Program-made: the position numbers and the translations under genes
Assembly: GCF_001580615.1 (NCBI RefSeq)
Contig: NZ_LHZC01000050.1
Coordinates: forward strand, 1-64,000
Direction: 5' to 3'
DNA length: 64,000 bases
DNA from: Acetobacter malorum
GTDB lineage: Bacteria > Pseudomonadota > Alphaproteobacteria > Acetobacterales > Acetobacteraceae
In this document: positions 8,850 through 17,377 of the stretch, in pieces
Position numbering within the stretch: the first letter of the stretch is position 1
Layout of the letters: each line of letters begins with the position of its first letter
The notes under the pieces: generated by a model
Seen by the model: only the letters and a program-made list of their open reading frames with translations
Told to the model about the DNA's origin: nothing
Database searches by the model: none

Positions 8850-9830
8850 ATGGCCCGCCGCCGCAGAAAGCTGCACGCCGGGCTTGATGCCTGGCCCGGC
8901 TATGTGGATGCGCTTTCCACGTTGCTGATGGTTGTTATTTTTGTGCTGCTGGTGTTTGTCATGGGGCAAACCCTGCTCTCCGCAGCGCTGAACCGGCGCG
9001 AGCATGTGCTGGAAAAGCTGGAAGGCCAGACAGCAGAACTCTCCCGCCAGCTTGATACGGAACACGCCCGCAACCATGCGCTGGAAGACAGCGTAACCGG
9101 CCTGCAGGCCCAGCACACACACGATACTGCGGCGCTTTCTGCCGAGACCACCGAGGCCGAAGCCGCCCGCAACGCCGCACAGGCCGCCAGTGCTCTGAGC
9201 GTTGCCGACCAGACGCGGGTCACGCAACTGAATGATGAGCTGACAGACCTGAACGCCCGGCTGGCTGCTCTGGCGCAGGCGCTCGATGTCTCGCAGAAAA
9301 CCGTGCAGAGCAAGGACGCCACCATTGGTGACCTTTCTGCCAAACTGAATACCGCTCTGGCGGACAAGGTCGGTCAGCTCAGCCGCTATCGCTCCGAATT
9401 TTTCGGCCGCCTGCGGGATATCCTGCACAACCAGAAGGGCGTGCATGTGGTGGGCGACCGCTTTGTATTCCAGAGCGAAGTGCTGTTCCCGGTGGGCAGT
9501 GCCGACCTCTCGAAGGAAGGCCAGTCAGAAATCCATACGCTGGCCCAGACCCTTAAAAGCGTGACCAGCCATATCCCCGCCGATATTCCGTGGATTTTGC
9601 GCGTCGATGGCCATGCGGATCGTCAGCCCATTCACACCGCCTTCCCCAGCAACTGGGAACTCTCCAGCGCCCGCGCCATTACGGTGGTCAAACTACTGGT
9701 GGCAGAAGGGATCAACCCGCATCATCTCGCCGCAACCGGCTTTGCGGACTATCAGCCGCTGGATACGGAAAGCAATGCCGCCGCCTACGCCCGTAACCGC
9801 CGCATTGAATTCCGCCTGACGGACCGCTGA
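8850..9830 (+). CDS. MotB-like OmpA-domain protein
   Basis: A 326-aa partner of the preceding MotA-like protein. It has a short basic N-terminus, then a single transmembrane helix starting at YVDALSTLLMVVIFVLLVFV. Asp20, just ahead of the helix, matches the proton-carrying Asp of MotB. Residues ~50-190 are a long heptad-rich coiled coil. The C-terminal OmpA domain has RVDGHADRQPI, NWELSSARAITVVKLL and ARNRRIEFRL, the peptidoglycan-binding fold. The organisation is that of a stator anchored to murein. The two-gene unit resembles ZorAB by architecture only; no ZorC/D/E genes are present. Confidence 0.83.
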   Translation: MARRRRKLHAGLDAWPGYVDALSTLLMVVIFVLLVFVMGQTLLSAALNRREHVLEKLEGQTAELSRQLDTEHARNHALEDSVTGLQAQHTHDTAALSAETTEAEAARNAAQAASALSVADQTRVTQLNDELTDLNARLAALAQALDVSQKTVQSKDATIGDLSAKLNTALADKVGQLSRYRSEFFGRLRDILHNQKGVHVVGDRFVFQSEVLFPVGSADLSKEGQSEIHTLAQTLKSVTSHIPADIPWILRVDGHADRQPIHTAFPSNWELSSARAITVVKLLVAEGINPHHLAATGFADYQPLDTESNAAAYARNRRIEFRLTDR

Positions 9831-9863
9831 TATCCATTCCCTGCCGGGAGGCCTTTGTGCCCC

Positions 9864-11336
9864 TTAACCCGGCAGCGTGAGAGTTTTGTCCCACACCAGC
9901 AGGATATGCCCGTCCACCGGCTCAACCCTGCTGGCCGGGCCAAAACGGGTTTGAGCCTGAGCCGCCTGAGCAGGTGTGTCACACAGGAAAAAAGTGCCGC
10001 CTTGGGTGTACCAATCCCGTTTTGACAGGAAGTGAAACGGTTTGATGTCCGCCCCAAATTCCACGGGTGCAATCCGCACCGGGTTGGGCAGGCTGTTTAC
10101 TGCCGCACTCCAGTAAGGCGCAAAACCTTGCGTCAAACCAAGGCGCGTCAGTTCCATGTTGATGGGGAAATTCCGGTTTGTCTGCCAGAGATGCAGGGCC
10201 GGCGCAGGCACACTCAGCCCCGCATAGACTGCCGCTCCCGCCACCCCCAGCGCACGACCAGTTGCAGGCAGAACCGTATGCCGTGCCAGCAGGAGCGCCA
10301 TCATCACATACGGGAACACCAGATAGCGGGTTGAGGCGTCATCAATCGGTAACTGACTGAACGTAAACGCCCCGACCATAATGCCCATACACAGCAACGC
10401 GGCGTAATCAAACAGATCAAGCCGGAGTGTCTTGCTCCTCGCAATCCGCACGACACCCCACAGAGCCAGCAGAAACACTGCCAGATGCACCAACTCTGTC
10501 CCGGAGCCGAGGAGGGAAAACTCTTTCCCGAAAAAATACGCTCCGAAGAAGTGCAGCACTCCGGAAACAAGCACGGACAGATTATACCCAATCCGCTCCT
10601 GCCCGGCGAAGGACATGGTCCACAACCCCGGCACATGGAACGCGCCGTTATGCGCCAAAACGGTTTTCAGCGCATGCGCCAACCCCAGAGACACCAGCAG
10701 GCACAGCACAAGCCAGCCGTGTTCCAGCCGACGCTTTTGCCCGCTCAGAACACCAGCGGCCCCCAGAACGGGAAAAACAAAGCAATATTTTACAATATCA
10801 TCACTGGCGAGGCACAGAATCAGAAGCGCGGTAAACGCGCTCCATACTGCCACCCTGCCCCGCTGGTTCTGCGCAAAAATCAGCAGCCAGCAGACCAGCA
10901 CCCCCACATAAGCCCCCATATGGATACAGGGGATGAGCATCACCTGAACACCAAAGGCGGTAGGGGCTGCCACCAGAGCCAGAAAAAACCATGCCCCCCT
11001 CGGCGCCATAACCCGGCACAGCCGGAAAGCCAGCAACACCATGGCGGCCATCAGCATGGCTGGCACCAGATAGTAAAAAGACAGGTGCCAGCCCGCCAGA
11101 CCAACCACAACAACGTACGGAAGAATTTCCGTCACATAATAAGGCTCTGTCGAAAGATCCCACCCATGAAGCAAAACATTCCCATGCAGAATGTCCTGTG
11201 CTTCCAGCACAGCCGAAACGCTGTCCGAATTGAGCGGCACTGTTGCAGCCAGAGACATGTAAAAGCCGGACAGAACCACAAAAGCCACGAGGTAACCAAG
11301 CCAGGATGTGCTGATCTTTTTAAGGAAGACAGGCAA
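9864..11336 (-). CDS. Polytopic inner-membrane protein, unknown function
   Basis: A 490-aa protein with about ten hydrophobic helices, a periplasmic-loop-like segment near the N-terminus (NSDSVSAVLEAQDILHGN) and a soluble C-terminal ~100 residues. The layout, with an acidic first loop and many helices, recalls GT-C-fold glycosyltransferases or membrane proteins of glycan assembly. No diagnostic motif is clear, so function is not assigned. The start is TTG at 11336 with AGAGG 7 nt upstream; there is no better ATG in frame. It is the last gene of the minus-strand run below the deformylase-like gene, separated from it by 132 nt with no terminator seen. Confidence 0.7.
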   Translation of the reverse strand: MPVFLKKISTSWLGYLVAFVVLSGFYMSLAATVPLNSDSVSAVLEAQDILHGNVLLHGWDLSTEPYYVTEILPYVVVVGLAGWHLSFYYLVPAMLMAAMVLLAFRLCRVMAPRGAWFFLALVAAPTAFGVQVMLIPCIHMGAYVGVLVCWLLIFAQNQRGRVAVWSAFTALLILCLASDDIVKYCFVFPVLGAAGVLSGQKRRLEHGWLVLCLLVSLGLAHALKTVLAHNGAFHVPGLWTMSFAGQERIGYNLSVLVSGVLHFFGAYFFGKEFSLLGSGTELVHLAVFLLALWGVVRIARSKTLRLDLFDYAALLCMGIMVGAFTFSQLPIDDASTRYLVFPYVMMALLLARHTVLPATGRALGVAGAAVYAGLSVPAPALHLWQTNRNFPINMELTRLGLTQGFAPYWSAAVNSLPNPVRIAPVEFGADIKPFHFLSKRDWYTQGGTFFLCDTPAQAAQAQTRFGPASRVEPVDGHILLVWDKTLTLPG

Positions 11337-11468
11337 GACGTAACCTCTTGAAAAACCGGTGCCAAAAGGTTTCCGGAAATAAGCCCCCTACGTCAATCCG
11401 CCGGGACGAAAGACCATCCGCCCGAAGACCGGACTGAAGGCCTGTCTGCAATCCCATGCTTTGGCGTG

Positions 11469-11972
11469 TTAACGCTGGAGCCGCAGCAGTTTCTCATACC
11501 GCGCAACCACACGCTTACGCCGCAGGCTGGACAGCCGCTGAATCCAAAAGATCCCGTTCAGTTGATCAATTTCGTGCTGATGGCAGGCAGCCCGCAGGCC
11601 CTCCGCCTCTTCCACCTGAGTAACGCCGTCCAGATCCTGATACTGCACGCGCACTTTGGCGGCCCGATCAATCAAATCCGTCACGCCGGGCATGGAGACG
11701 CTGCCCTCTTCCTGCCGGATGGTTTCTTCTGACATCCAGATGATTTCCGGGTTCACATACGTCTGCGGCTGCGGAACATCGGGGAGTTCCAGCACCACCA
11801 CACGTTGCACTACGCCAATGTGCGGGCCGGTCATGCCAATACCCGGTGCAGACCGCATGCTCTCCAGAATATCCTGCGCGAGAAGAGAGAGGCTCTCATC
11901 AAAAAGCGTCACAGGAGCAGCCACCTGCCGCAAACGCTGGTCCGGAAAACGGACAATTGGGCAAATCGTCAT
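11469..11972 (-). CDS. Peptide deformylase-like protein with altered active site
   Basis: A 167-aa protein of the deformylase fold, normal length for the family. All three catalytic motifs are changed. Motif 1 reads GIGMTGPHIGV (Gln of GxGLAAxQ is His). Motif 2 reads EEGSVSMPG (the metal-binding Cys of EGCLS is Ser). Motif 3 reads QHEIDQLNG (the second His of HExxH is Gln). Two of the three metal ligands are therefore missing, so ordinary Fe/Zn-dependent deformylation is unlikely. The reading frame is intact, which argues against simple decay. The gene sits 12 nt after an alpha/beta hydrolase gene. It may be a ribosome-binding or regulatory paralogue; a true def gene should lie elsewhere. Confidence 0.85.
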   Translation of the reverse strand: MTICPIVRFPDQRLRQVAAPVTLFDESLSLLAQDILESMRSAPGIGMTGPHIGVVQRVVVLELPDVPQPQTYVNPEIIWMSEETIRQEEGSVSMPGVTDLIDRAAKVRVQYQDLDGVTQVEEAEGLRAACHQHEIDQLNGIFWIQRLSSLRRKRVVARYEKLLRLQR

Positions 11973-11984
11973 AGCGTGGAGCTG

Positions 11985-12551
11985 TCAGGCATGCGTCAGG
12001 AGATCAAGCAGTTGAGGAAACTGTTCGTGCCCCTCACGCCCCAGAAAATGCCCACCGCCGGGCACTTCCAGCGTTGTGGTGTGCAGAGACGCGGCCAAAG
12101 CCTGCGACTGGCGCGGGTCCACAATCTGGTCATTGTCAGAAAAGACAGACGCCCGAAACGCACTCCGGCGCTGCAAGTCTTCATAATCCAGAGGAGTGTC
12201 CGTAAAGGCATTCAGTGCCGGCAGAGTCTGAAGATGTTGGTCGAACCCGGAAACAAGAACATAGCCCCCAACCGTTTCCCCTTTGGGGCGGGACATCAGG
12301 TGACGCAGGAGGGTCACGCAGCCAAGGCTGTGGCCAATCAGAACCGTCTGGTTGTTCAGGTGCGGCAAAAGCGTATCCAGCGCCTCGGCCCAGGCGTCAG
12401 GCTCCGGGGCCTGAGAAGAGGGCAGAGCGGGTACCGTCACCGTAGCTCCACGCTGCTCCAACTGTTCTTTAAACCATGGAAACCAGTGCGCATCAGGACT
12501 GGCCAGATAACCGTGGACAATCACATACTGTCTTGAGGACAAATCAGGCAT
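11985..12551 (-). CDS. RBBP9/YdeN-type alpha/beta hydrolase
   Basis: A 188-aa small serine hydrolase. VIVHGYLASPDAHWFPW carries the oxyanion-region HG motif. VLIGHSLGCVTLLRHL carries the GHSLG nucleophile elbow (Ser). SDNDQIVDP supplies the likely acidic residue and GGGHFLGREGHEQFP the catalytic His. The short, lid-less form is that of the RBBP9/YdeN (DUF1234-like) family, whose physiological substrates are poorly known. It lies 24 nt downstream of rnhA and 12 nt upstream of the deformylase-like gene, so it is probably part of an ispH-thrB-rnhA operon. Confidence 0.85.
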   Translation of the reverse strand: MPDLSSRQYVIVHGYLASPDAHWFPWFKEQLEQRGATVTVPALPSSQAPEPDAWAEALDTLLPHLNNQTVLIGHSLGCVTLLRHLMSRPKGETVGGYVLVSGFDQHLQTLPALNAFTDTPLDYEDLQRRSAFRASVFSDNDQIVDPRQSQALAASLHTTTLEVPGGGHFLGREGHEQFPQLLDLLTHA

Positions 12552-12575
12552 CTTCTGCTCCGGCCAGCGCGGCGC

Positions 12576-13088
12576 TCAGCTCGCGGTTTTCATCGCCTCT
12601 TCAACGGTTTTCCGGGCTTCCGTGGCGAGTTCATCCACGCGCTCATTTTCCGGCACGCCGGAATGGCCCTTCACCCAGTGCCATGAGACATCATGCTGTT
12701 TGGCCGCATCCAGCAGCCGCCGCCACAAATCCATATTAGCGACCGGGTCACCCGAGGCATTCCGCCAGTTGCGCCGCACCCAGCCAGTATGCCAGCGGGT
12801 AATACCATTGCGCACATATTCACTGTCGGTATGCAGCCGCACCGTACAGGGACGCTTGAGGGCTTCCAGCGCTTCTGCTGCCGCCGTCAGTTCCATACGG
12901 TTATTGGTGGTGGCTTCTTCCCCACCGGAAAGCTCACGCTCCACACCCTTAAAGCGTAGCAGCACCCCCCAGCCACCGGGGCCGGGGTTGGGGCGGCATC
13001 CGCCATCTGTCCAGACTTCCACAACCTGCGGAGAAGGCTGTTCCGCCGACTGCTCAGCAGGGGCGCTCATTTCAAAATCCGTAGCCAT
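12576..13088 (-). CDS. rnhA: Ribonuclease HI
   Basis: Cleaves the RNA strand of RNA:DNA hybrids. The protein is 170 aa. The four acidic catalytic positions are readable: Asp in [19 protein letters not shown], Glu in [13 protein letters not shown], Asp in [15 protein letters not shown] and Asp in [13 protein letters not shown]. The HWVKGHSG loop is also present. It carries a short N-terminal extension (~22 aa) and a C-terminal helix. The start at ATG 13088 has GGAG 7 nt upstream and overlaps the end of thrB by 17 nt, implying coupling. The thrB-rnhA neighbourhood is widespread in alphaproteobacteria. Confidence 0.96.
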   Translation of the reverse strand: MATDFEMSAPAEQSAEQPSPQVVEVWTDGGCRPNPGPGGWGVLLRFKGVERELSGGEEATTNNRMELTAAAEALEALKRPCTVRLHTDSEYVRNGITRWHTGWVRRNWRNASGDPVANMDLWRRLLDAAKQHDVSWHWVKGHSGVPENERVDELATEARKTVEEAMKTAS

Positions 13089-14046
13089 CAACCGTCTCCG
13101 TTGCCAGATGGAAGCGCAGGCGCTTGAGGTAATCCAGCGGGTCTTTAGGGGTTACCAGTGCATCTGCCGGCGTGTTGATCCAGTCATACAGCCGCGTCAG
13201 CAGGAAGCGCATGGCGGCACCCCGGGCCAGAACCGGCAGCGCCTGCCGTTCTGCAGCACTCAGCGGGCGCACAGACTCATAGCCCTGCACCAACTGGCGG
13301 CCGAATGTGACGTTAAATGACCCATCGCCTTCAAAACACCAGGCATTGAGGCAGATGGCGATGTCATAGGCCAGAAAATCCGTGCAGGCGAAATAGAAAT
13401 CAATCAGCCCGGAGACGGTTTTTCGCAGGAAGAAAACATTATCGGGGAACAGATCCGCATGGATCTGCCCATGAGGGAGCGTAGGATTTGCACCCTGCCC
13501 CGGCCAGTGCGGCAGAATGTGCGTAAAGGCCGCGTCCAGTTCCGCCAGCAGGCCGGGATGCACCGCATCCGCCCCCGCCCGGCAGGAGTCCAGCAGCGGC
13601 TGCCATGCATCCGGCCCCAGAGCGTTGGGGCGCACAGGCGTATAGCTCCGCCCGGCCTCATGCAGCTGAGCCAGCGCCTGCCCAAGCGGGCGGCAATGTT
13701 CCTGCCGGATTTTACGCGGCCATACACCGGGGAGAAACGTTGTAATGGCCGCAGGCCGCCCTGCGAGTGTACCGAGCGTCTGCCCGGCTGTGCTGGCTAC
13801 CGGCTGCGGGCAGGAAACGCCCTGCCCCGCCAGATGCTGCATCAGGCCCAGAAACCACGGGAGTTCCTGCGCATTCACCCGCTTTTCATACAGCGTGAGG
13901 ATAAAATCCCCCTGCGTGGTGCGCAGCTGAAAATTGCTGTTTTCCACACCCTCGGCAATGCCGCGAAACGCCACCAGATTCCCAATGGCGTAATCGCTCA
14001 GAAAAGCCTCAAGGGCTTCATCGCTCACATCTGTATAAACGGCCAT
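13072..14046 (-). CDS. thrB: Homoserine kinase, aminoglycoside-phosphotransferase fold
   Basis: Phosphorylates L-homoserine on the way to threonine. The 324-aa protein is of the ThrB type II (APH-like) family, not the GHMP kinase type. Near the N-terminus is [29 protein letters not shown] with the ATP-lysine region; centrally [15 protein letters not shown] (Brenner-type catalytic loop HxDxxxxN) and [20 protein letters not shown] (metal-binding Asp). It lies 15 nt downstream of ispH and overlaps rnhA. The window also holds hom and thrS, but far from this gene. Confidence 0.95.
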   Translation of the reverse strand: MAVYTDVSDEALEAFLSDYAIGNLVAFRGIAEGVENSNFQLRTTQGDFILTLYEKRVNAQELPWFLGLMQHLAGQGVSCPQPVASTAGQTLGTLAGRPAAITTFLPGVWPRKIRQEHCRPLGQALAQLHEAGRSYTPVRPNALGPDAWQPLLDSCRAGADAVHPGLLAELDAAFTHILPHWPGQGANPTLPHGQIHADLFPDNVFFLRKTVSGLIDFYFACTDFLAYDIAICLNAWCFEGDGSFNVTFGRQLVQGYESVRPLSAAERQALPVLARGAAMRFLLTRLYDWINTPADALVTPKDPLDYLKRLRFHLATETVDGYGF

Positions 14047-14061
14047 CCTTCTGCGCTGCCC

Positions 14062-15060
14062 TCAGCCCAGAGGAGCAGGCAGGCGGAAGATCACGCTTTC
14101 TTCCTTCACCGTGCGCTCATCAATGCACAGGGTGTAACGCTTGGCCATTTCGGCCACCATTTCCTGCACCAGTGCTTCCGGAGCAGAGGCACCCGCCGTA
14201 ATGCCCAGCGTGTTCACGCCTTCCAGCACGGACCAGTCCAGCGCATCCAGACGCTGCACCAGCAGAGCACGCGGTGCGCCGGAGCGCTCGGCCACTTCCC
14301 GCAGGCGCTGGGAGTTGGAGGAGTTGGGGGAGCCGATCACAATCACCAGATCGCATTCCGGCGCAATGGCCTTCACGGCTTCCTGACGGTTGGTGGTGGC
14401 GTAGCAAATATCCTCGCGCTTCGGCCCTTCAATCAACGGGAAGCGTTCGCGCAGGATGTCCACGATCTCAGCCGTATCATCTACGGAGAGCGTGGTCTGC
14501 GTGATAAAGGCCAGACGGGAGGGGTCAGCCGGCTGCACGGTGCGGGCTTCTTCCGCATCGTTAATCAGCGTAACCGCACCGACGGGCAGCTGGCCCATGG
14601 TGCCCACCACTTCCGGATGCCCGGCATGGCCGATCATCAGGATATGGCGGCTTTCCGGGCCACCGCCGGCAAAATGACGCTCGGCCTCGCGGTGCACTTT
14701 GGACACCAGCGGGCAGGTTGCATCCAGATACAGCAGGTTGCGGCGTTCCGCCTCAGCCGGGACCGTTTTGGGCACACCATGGGCAGAGAATACGACGTGG
14801 CCATCAGGCGGAACCTCATCCAGTTCCTCGACAAAAATGGCACCCTGCGCTTCCAGAGCTTCCACAACCGTACGGTTGTGGACAATTTCATGACGCACAT
14901 AAACAGGTGCGCCGTAGCGACGGATGGCTTCTTCCACCACGCGGATTGCGCGGTCTACCCCGGCGCAGAACCCACGCGGACCAGCGAGAAGAACCTTAAG
15001 AGACTTGCCATGCGGGGCCTGTGCGGGCTCCTGTGTGGCGGCGGGAGTTTGATCGGGCAT
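14062..15060 (-). CDS. ispH: 4-hydroxy-3-methylbut-2-enyl diphosphate reductase
   Basis: Last enzyme of the MEP isoprenoid pathway: a [4Fe-4S] enzyme producing IPP and DMAPP. The 332-aa protein keeps the three cluster cysteines in [26 protein letters not shown] and [11 protein letters not shown] with a preceding Cys ([15 protein letters not shown] region). The [10 protein letters not shown] and FSAHGVP substrate motifs are also present. The start at ATG 15060 (MPDQTP) has GGGGAA upstream; an in-frame start 54 nt further would add a signal-like segment not expected in this enzyme. It heads the ispH-thrB-rnhA-hydrolase run. The 240 bases on its upstream side contain no other gene and should hold its promoter and that of the divergent lipoprotein gene. 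Confidence 0.97.
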   Translation of the reverse strand: MPDQTPAATQEPAQAPHGKSLKVLLAGPRGFCAGVDRAIRVVEEAIRRYGAPVYVRHEIVHNRTVVEALEAQGAIFVEELDEVPPDGHVVFSAHGVPKTVPAEAERRNLLYLDATCPLVSKVHREAERHFAGGGPESRHILMIGHAGHPEVVGTMGQLPVGAVTLINDAEEARTVQPADPSRLAFITQTTLSVDDTAEIVDILRERFPLIEGPKREDICYATTNRQEAVKAIAPECDLVIVIGSPNSSNSQRLREVAERSGAPRALLVQRLDALDWSVLEGVNTLGITAGASAPEALVQEMVAEMAKRYTLCIDERTVKEESVIFRLPAPLG

Positions 15061-15300
15061 GGTGTTCCCCAAACTTGCGGCGGACGGTATAGAAAAAACA
15101 GCTATAAGAAGCATAAGTAAGGTAGGCTATGCCCGAAACCCTGAGCAGGTCGCGGTCACCGTGGCCATGGCCTACGCAAAGCGAGGTGGTGATGCAACCC
15201 GTTTTCCGGCATTGTGGCCTGCACAACCCTGCTTGATGTCTATGTTTTGCTCGTTTTTTATCTGTTCAACCCCCTCTAACCGATAATTCCGGATTTGCAC

Positions 15301-15891
15301 ATGTCCCAAGACCTTTCTCATCCACGCCGCCTGCTGCCCCGCTTTGCGGTGTCAGGTCTTGCGGCTCTTGGCCTGCTGACCACCCTTGGTGGCTGCGGGG
15401 ATGAGGAAAATGCCTCCATTGCCTTCGCCCCCTCCTGCCCGCTCACGCATATCCCGCCGGAAGCTGCGGATTACTATCTGTATGACGGCAAGACCGCGAC
15501 CTTCCCGCACCTGATCACGCGAGCAAGCATCCTGAAACTGCAGGGGGATTGTCTGGGTGCCGGGCCGAAGGATCTGAAAACCCGAATCGCATTGCGTTTT
15601 GTGGTCAACCACGGGCCGGCAGCGGCTGGCAGCACCGTCACGCTACCCTGGTTTATTGCCGTGCTGCATGGGGACCGGATTGTGAACAAGCATGTGTTCA
15701 AACACACGTTCCAGTTCCCGGCCAACCTCTCCAGCATTACGAGCGACAGCAAGGTCGTGACGGTCGATCTGCCCATTCCGCCCAAGAATATAGACTCGGA
15801 TTATCGGTTTGAAGTGGGCTTCCAGCTCACCAAAGAGCAGCTGGATTATAACGAAAAACATCTGAAAAAAGTGGATTATCAGGCTTACTGA
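15301..15891 (+). CDS. Predicted lipoprotein of unknown function
   Basis: A 196-aa exported protein. The N-terminal hydrophobic stretch ends in LTTLGGCGDEEN, a fair lipobox with Cys at about residue 32, so an outer-membrane or periplasm-anchored lipoprotein is likely. The rest is beta-rich (LKTRIALRFVVNHGP, KVVTVDLPIPPKNIDSDYRFEVGFQL) without a family I can name. A second ATG two codons upstream (15295) is possible. It faces convergently into the ABC1 kinase gene, with stem-loops between them, and is probably monocistronic. Confidence 0.75.
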   Translation: MSQDLSHPRRLLPRFAVSGLAALGLLTTLGGCGDEENASIAFAPSCPLTHIPPEAADYYLYDGKTATFPHLITRASILKLQGDCLGAGPKDLKTRIALRFVVNHGPAAAGSTVTLPWFIAVLHGDRIVNKHVFKHTFQFPANLSSITSDSKVVTVDLPIPPKNIDSDYRFEVGFQLTKEQLDYNEKHLKKVDYQAY

Positions 15892-15945
15892 AGCCTGAAA
15901 CGGCAGCCTTCCCGCCCGACACGTGTGCCGGTGCGGATGGCTGCC

Positions 15946-15989
15946 AGCCTGCTCTGCTACCCCTTAAAGGGGAAACCGCAGAGCAGGCT
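15946..15989. terminator. Convergent stem-loop between lipoprotein and ABC1 kinase genes
   Basis: A 12-bp perfect inverted repeat (AGCCTGCTCTGC 15946-15957 with its complement 15978-15989) encloses a second small palindrome CCCC-TTAAA-GGGG. It lies in the 120-nt gap between two convergent genes. There is no T-tract, so termination is inferred from position and stem strength. A further weaker stem pairs 15902-15908 with 15939-15945. Confidence 0.55.
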
Positions 15990-16014
15990 TACAGGACTAA
16001 CCCGGACAGAGCAG

Positions 16015-17376
16015 TTAGCTGGCAGACGTTGCCGGAAAGCGCGCAGCCTCAACGGCAGCTTTCTGGCGGGCAGCCAAGGCTGCTTCATCAAAGTCCTGCA
16101 CGATCTCATGAAAGAGCTCGTACCAGTTCATCTTCACCTTCAGACGCATGAAGACTGAGCCCAGCCCCACGGCGGAACGGTCCACCAGCACAAATTCCCG
16201 CGGCAGGCGCACGCCGCCTGTGCGTTGCAGGCCTTCATGCACTTTGGACAGGATTTCACGCCCCAGAGCGGGATTGTTGCCTTCCTGAATATACCGCACG
16301 CGGTTGTCCATCAGCGGTTCATACAGGAACCCGGCCCACTCGTTCAGAACGTCGATCTTTTCCGGGGTCAGGTCCGTAAAGCCCCACGCGGCATAAGCCT
16401 GCGTGGCCAGTTCCTTATCCTTGGTCTGCAAGGCCCGGTAGAGGTCGAGATTCCCTTTGATGAAGGACGGATTGAAAATCCGGATCGCGCCAAAGTCCAG
16501 CAGGTTCAGCCCGTAATCATCCCGCACGGTGAAGTTCCCCATATGGGGGTCTCCATGCACCACTCCATACTGATACAGCGGCACATACCAGGCGCGGAAC
16601 AGTGTGCGGGCAATCTTCTGCTTCTGCTCTTCCGTCAGGCCTTCCTGAATAACTGCGTTCAGACCGCGCCCGTTGACCCACTCCATAGTCAGCAGGCGGC
16701 GGGTGCAGAGTTCATCAATCGGAGCCGGCACCGTCACTTCCGGGCAGTCAGCCAGAGCGGTCCGATACAGCCGCATGTTGGCGGCTTCACGCAGATAATC
16801 CAGCTCTTCACGCAGGCGCTCAGCAAGTTCCTCCACCACGTCATCCTGACGGATGGCGTTATCAAGCCGGTGATAAACCCCAATCGCCATACGGAACTGG
16901 CGCAGGTCGGCTTCCACCGCCGCATTCATGTCCGGGTATTGCAGCTTGCACGCCACCTGCCGGCCATCGGCCAGCACGGCTTTATGTACCTGCCCAAGAC
17001 TGGCCGCGGCTGCGGCTTCCCGCCCAAAGGAGCGGAAATTCCGTTCCCAGCCAGCCCCCAACTCCGCCGTCATACGGCGGCGCACAAAGTTCCAGCCCAT
17101 AGGCGGCGCGTTGGCCTGCAACTGGGCCAGTTCTTCCGCATATTCATCCGGCAGCGCGCCGGGGATGGTGGAAAGAAGCTGAGCGGCCTTCATCAGCGGC
17201 CCTTTCAGGCCACCGAGAATGGATTTCAGATCTTCCGCATGCGAGGCCCCGCCTGAGCGAATCCCGATTTTGTGCCCGGCAAGGCGGGCGGCAATGCCAC
17301 CCACGGTGCCGGTTGTCTGGACCATGCGGCGCAATTCACCAAAAACGCCGCTATTGTCCATATCCCGTTCGGCCAT
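16015..17376 (-). CDS. ABC1/UbiB-family atypical kinase
   Basis: A 453-aa member of the ABC1 (AarF/UbiB/ADCK) family, which supports ubiquinone biosynthesis or lipid handling. The family elements are the N-terminal LGGLKGPLMKAAQLLST (KxGQ-type region), the Ala-rich nucleotide loop AAAAASLGQVHKAV, the lysine strand VACKLQYPDM, the catalytic region GVVHGDPHMGNF and LNLLDFGAIR (metal Asp). There is no C-terminal transmembrane pair as in E. coli UbiB, so it is better called an ABC1-family protein than ubiB. It starts 1 nt after the oligoendopeptidase stop and is co-transcribed with it. Confidence 0.88.
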   Translation of the reverse strand: MAERDMDNSGVFGELRRMVQTTGTVGGIAARLAGHKIGIRSGGASHAEDLKSILGGLKGPLMKAAQLLSTIPGALPDEYAEELAQLQANAPPMGWNFVRRRMTAELGAGWERNFRSFGREAAAAASLGQVHKAVLADGRQVACKLQYPDMNAAVEADLRQFRMAIGVYHRLDNAIRQDDVVEELAERLREELDYLREAANMRLYRTALADCPEVTVPAPIDELCTRRLLTMEWVNGRGLNAVIQEGLTEEQKQKIARTLFRAWYVPLYQYGVVHGDPHMGNFTVRDDYGLNLLDFGAIRIFNPSFIKGNLDLYRALQTKDKELATQAYAAWGFTDLTPEKIDVLNEWAGFLYEPLMDNRVRYIQEGNNPALGREILSKVHEGLQRTGGVRLPREFVLVDRSAVGLGSVFMRLKVKMNWYELFHEIVQDFDEAALAARQKAAVEAARFPATSAS

Positions 17377-17377
17377 G

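Noticed and set aside
7795-9830. Zorya anti-phage system (ZorAB)
   Set aside because: Only the MotA/MotB-like architecture fits. The tail of the channel protein is short and no ZorC, ZorD or ZorE genes follow, so defence is not supported.
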